A stretch of 6,487 bases of DNA from JALYUA01 sp038329555 (GTDB lineage Bacteria; Acidobacteriota; Thermoanaerobaculia; UBA5066; Gp7-AA6). How positions within the stretch are numbered: position 1 is the first letter of the stretch; each line of letters begins with the position of its first letter. Under the pieces are notes generated by a model. That model saw nothing but the letters and a program-made list of their open reading frames with translations. It did no database searches and was not told where the DNA came from. Made by a program: the position numbers and the translations under genes. The DNA lies in assembly GCA_038329555.1 (NCBI GenBank), contig JBBQNC010000218.1:1-6487 (forward strand), read 5' to 3'. Of this stretch, positions 5,897 through 6,487 are shown piece by piece.

Positions 5897-5939
5897 CCGG
5901 GAAACGGGAAACGCGGCAGAAGCTGCGTCCCGGTCCCGT
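5897..5939 (+). terminator. Possible imperfect stem-loop after atpE
   Basis: ACGGGA (5904-5909) can pair with TCCCGT (5934-5939), and ACGC (5911-5914) with GCGT (5925-5928). Alternatively CCGGG (5897-5901) can pair with CCCGG (5929-5933). The left arm is the heptamer array. There is no T-tract, so an intrinsic terminator of the standard kind is not shown. It is the only candidate for an end of the atp transcript before the sigma factor gene. Confidence 0.3.
5898..5913 (+). repeat. Heptamer repeat CGGGAAA x2 plus CG, just after atpE
   Basis: The two perfect units are 5898-5904 and 5905-5911, followed by CG. The array begins 3 nt after the atpE stop. Its unit is the reverse complement (rotated) of the CGTTTCC units in front of atpZ, and it shares the leading CGG with the arrays after nuoL and nuoN. 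Confidence 0.8.
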
Positions 5940-6043
5940 GATCCCAGCTGTCCCCCGGGGAGGACAAAGTGCCCTCTCCCGAAACCGCTTCGTCCTCTTT
6001 CTCGTACTTATTCGTGTCAACCGCCTAAACGGGCCCGGCGTCT

Positions 6044-6118
6044 ATTCCGTAGGAATGGCGGAACTTAGCCCGGCCTGACTGGCGGAGGGAATTTTTCGCC
6101 GGTCCGGCAGGGAACTTG
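6044..6118 (+). promoter_or_regulatory. Candidate control region upstream of the ECF sigma gene
   Basis: Within 75 nt lie four GGAA-type motifs that resemble ECF -35 elements: GGAAT (6052-6056), GGAACTT (6060-6066), GGGAAT (6087-6092) and GGGAACTT (6110-6117). There are also two short palindromes: ATTCC-GTA-GGAAT (6044-6056) and GCCGG-T-CCGGC (6098-6108). The second palindrome sits between two AGGGAA direct repeats (6086-6091, 6109-6114). Many ECF sigma genes are autoregulated, which would fit. No convincing -10 element at the right spacing was found, so no single promoter can be named. Confidence 0.3.
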
Positions 6119-6133
6119 CGACCTCAAGACGAC

Positions 6134-6487
6134 ATGGAGAAGCTAAGCGTGCGACCGACACCCGAAGGAAATCCGATCCCGGTCACGTCCTGGGACTTCG
6201 ACTCCCAGGTCATGCCGTACGTGGATTCGCTCTACAACACGGCGTACCGGATGACCCGCAGCGCGGAGGACGCCGAAGACCTGGTCCAGGAGACGTTCTT
6301 CAAGGCCTACAAGTACTACGACAAGTTCGAAGAGGGCACCAACCTCAAGGCCTGGCTCTTCAAGATCCTCAAGAACACGTTCATCAACAACTACCGGAAG
6401 AAGAAGCTCGAGCCACGCAGCGTCGACTTCGCCGAGATCGAGGACTCCTTCGAGCGGATCGTCCGGAGAGACAACTCCGACCAGCCC
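6134..6487 (+). CDS. ECF (extracytoplasmic function) sigma factor, SigR/SigH-like, N-terminal part (3' truncated by window)
   Basis: The frame is open from ATG 6134 to the window end (118 codons, no stop). Sigma region 2 is clear: PYVDSLYNTAYRMTRSAEDA (28-47), DLVQETFFKAYKYYDKF (49-65) and the DNA-melting and -10 recognition part GTNLKAWLFKILKNTFINNY (68-87), followed by basic RKKK. The EEGTNLKAWLFKIL stretch and the long region 2 resemble the SigR/SigH (ECF12) group, which in Actinobacteria answers thiol-oxidative stress with a zinc-binding anti-sigma factor. Assignment to that group is by eye. Region 4 lies beyond the window, as would any anti-sigma gene. The start is uncertain: ATG 6134 has no Shine-Dalgarno sequence, whereas in-frame GTG 6149 has GGAGAAG (6136-6142) at good spacing and removes only five residues. 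A 239-bp gap separates it from atpE, suggesting its own transcription unit. Confidence 0.93.
   Translation, partial: MEKLSVRPTPEGNPIPVTSWDFDSQVMPYVDSLYNTAYRMTRSAEDAEDLVQETFFKAYKYYDKFEEGTNLKAWLFKILKNTFINNYRKKKLEPRSVDFAEIEDSFERIVRRDNSDQP
6136..6142 (+). promoter_or_regulatory. Possible ribosome-binding site favouring the GTG start of the sigma gene
   Basis: GGAGAAG lies just inside the ATG-initiated reading frame, and GGAG ends 9 nt before in-frame GTG 6149. Nothing comparable lies at the right distance before ATG 6134; the nearest purine stretch, AGGGAA (6109-6114), is about 20 nt away. This supports GTG 6149, or leaderless use of the ATG. Confidence 0.35.

Noticed and set aside
6014..6019. 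TTGACA on the minus strand (TGTCAA on plus) as a divergent promoter
   Set aside because: The -10 position at 17-nt spacing reads AGGACG, and no minus-strand gene lies to the left.
5938..6078. 46-codon GTG-initiated open frame in the atpE-sigma gap
   Set aside because: There is no Shine-Dalgarno sequence, the product is not recognised, and it covers the likely control region. Too weak to call a gene.
6098..6108. GCCGG-T-CCGGC as an RNA hairpin
   Set aside because: A one-base loop cannot form in RNA. At most it is a DNA-level palindrome for protein binding.

Overview
The window is a dense, high-GC bacterial chromosome segment with all genes on the plus strand. It carries the 3' end of a complex I (NADH-quinone oxidoreductase) operon, the membrane-sector half of an F-type ATP synthase operon, and the start of an ECF sigma factor gene. 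The lineage cannot be fixed from sequence alone. High GC, an ATP synthase cluster that stops after atpE, an atpE with a signal peptide, and heptanucleotide repeats between genes would fit an Acidobacteriota-like or former Deltaproteobacteria-like organism. This is inference.

Layout. Positions 2-1009: nuoL, truncated at its 5' end by the window edge. Positions 1050-2660: nuoM. Positions 2657-4105: nuoN. A 70-bp gap holds a long stem-loop built from heptamer repeats. Positions 4176-4403: atpZ-like. Positions 4400-4774: atpI-like. Positions 4771-5535: atpB (subunit a). Positions 5571-5894: atpE (subunit c). A 239-bp gap follows, with heptamers, an imperfect stem-loop and candidate control motifs. 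From about 6134 (or 6149) to the window end lies the N-terminal part of an ECF sigma factor, resembling the SigR/SigH (ECF12) type and cut before region 4.

How the genes work together. NuoL, NuoM and NuoN are the three antiporter-like subunits that drive ion pumping by complex I. Subunits a and c form the ion-driven rotor/stator interface of ATP synthase. AtpZ and AtpI are accessory membrane proteins linked to c-ring assembly and Mg2+/Ca2+ supply. The ion-pump modules of a producer and a consumer of the membrane gradient are therefore adjacent. Subunits b, delta and all of F1 are absent here and must be encoded elsewhere.

Most of the window is ordinary core bioenergetics, and I see no undescribed defence, mobile or RNA system. 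The points most worth a second look are these: the heptamer repeats that begin at or just after stop codons in three gaps; the c subunit, which combines an AxAxAxA helix-1 motif (known from alkaliphilic Bacillus) with a Gln/Glu-Ser arrangement reminiscent of Na+-binding rings; the atpZ start, which has no Shine-Dalgarno sequence and follows a hairpin and a pyrimidine-rich leader; and the control region in front of the sigma factor.
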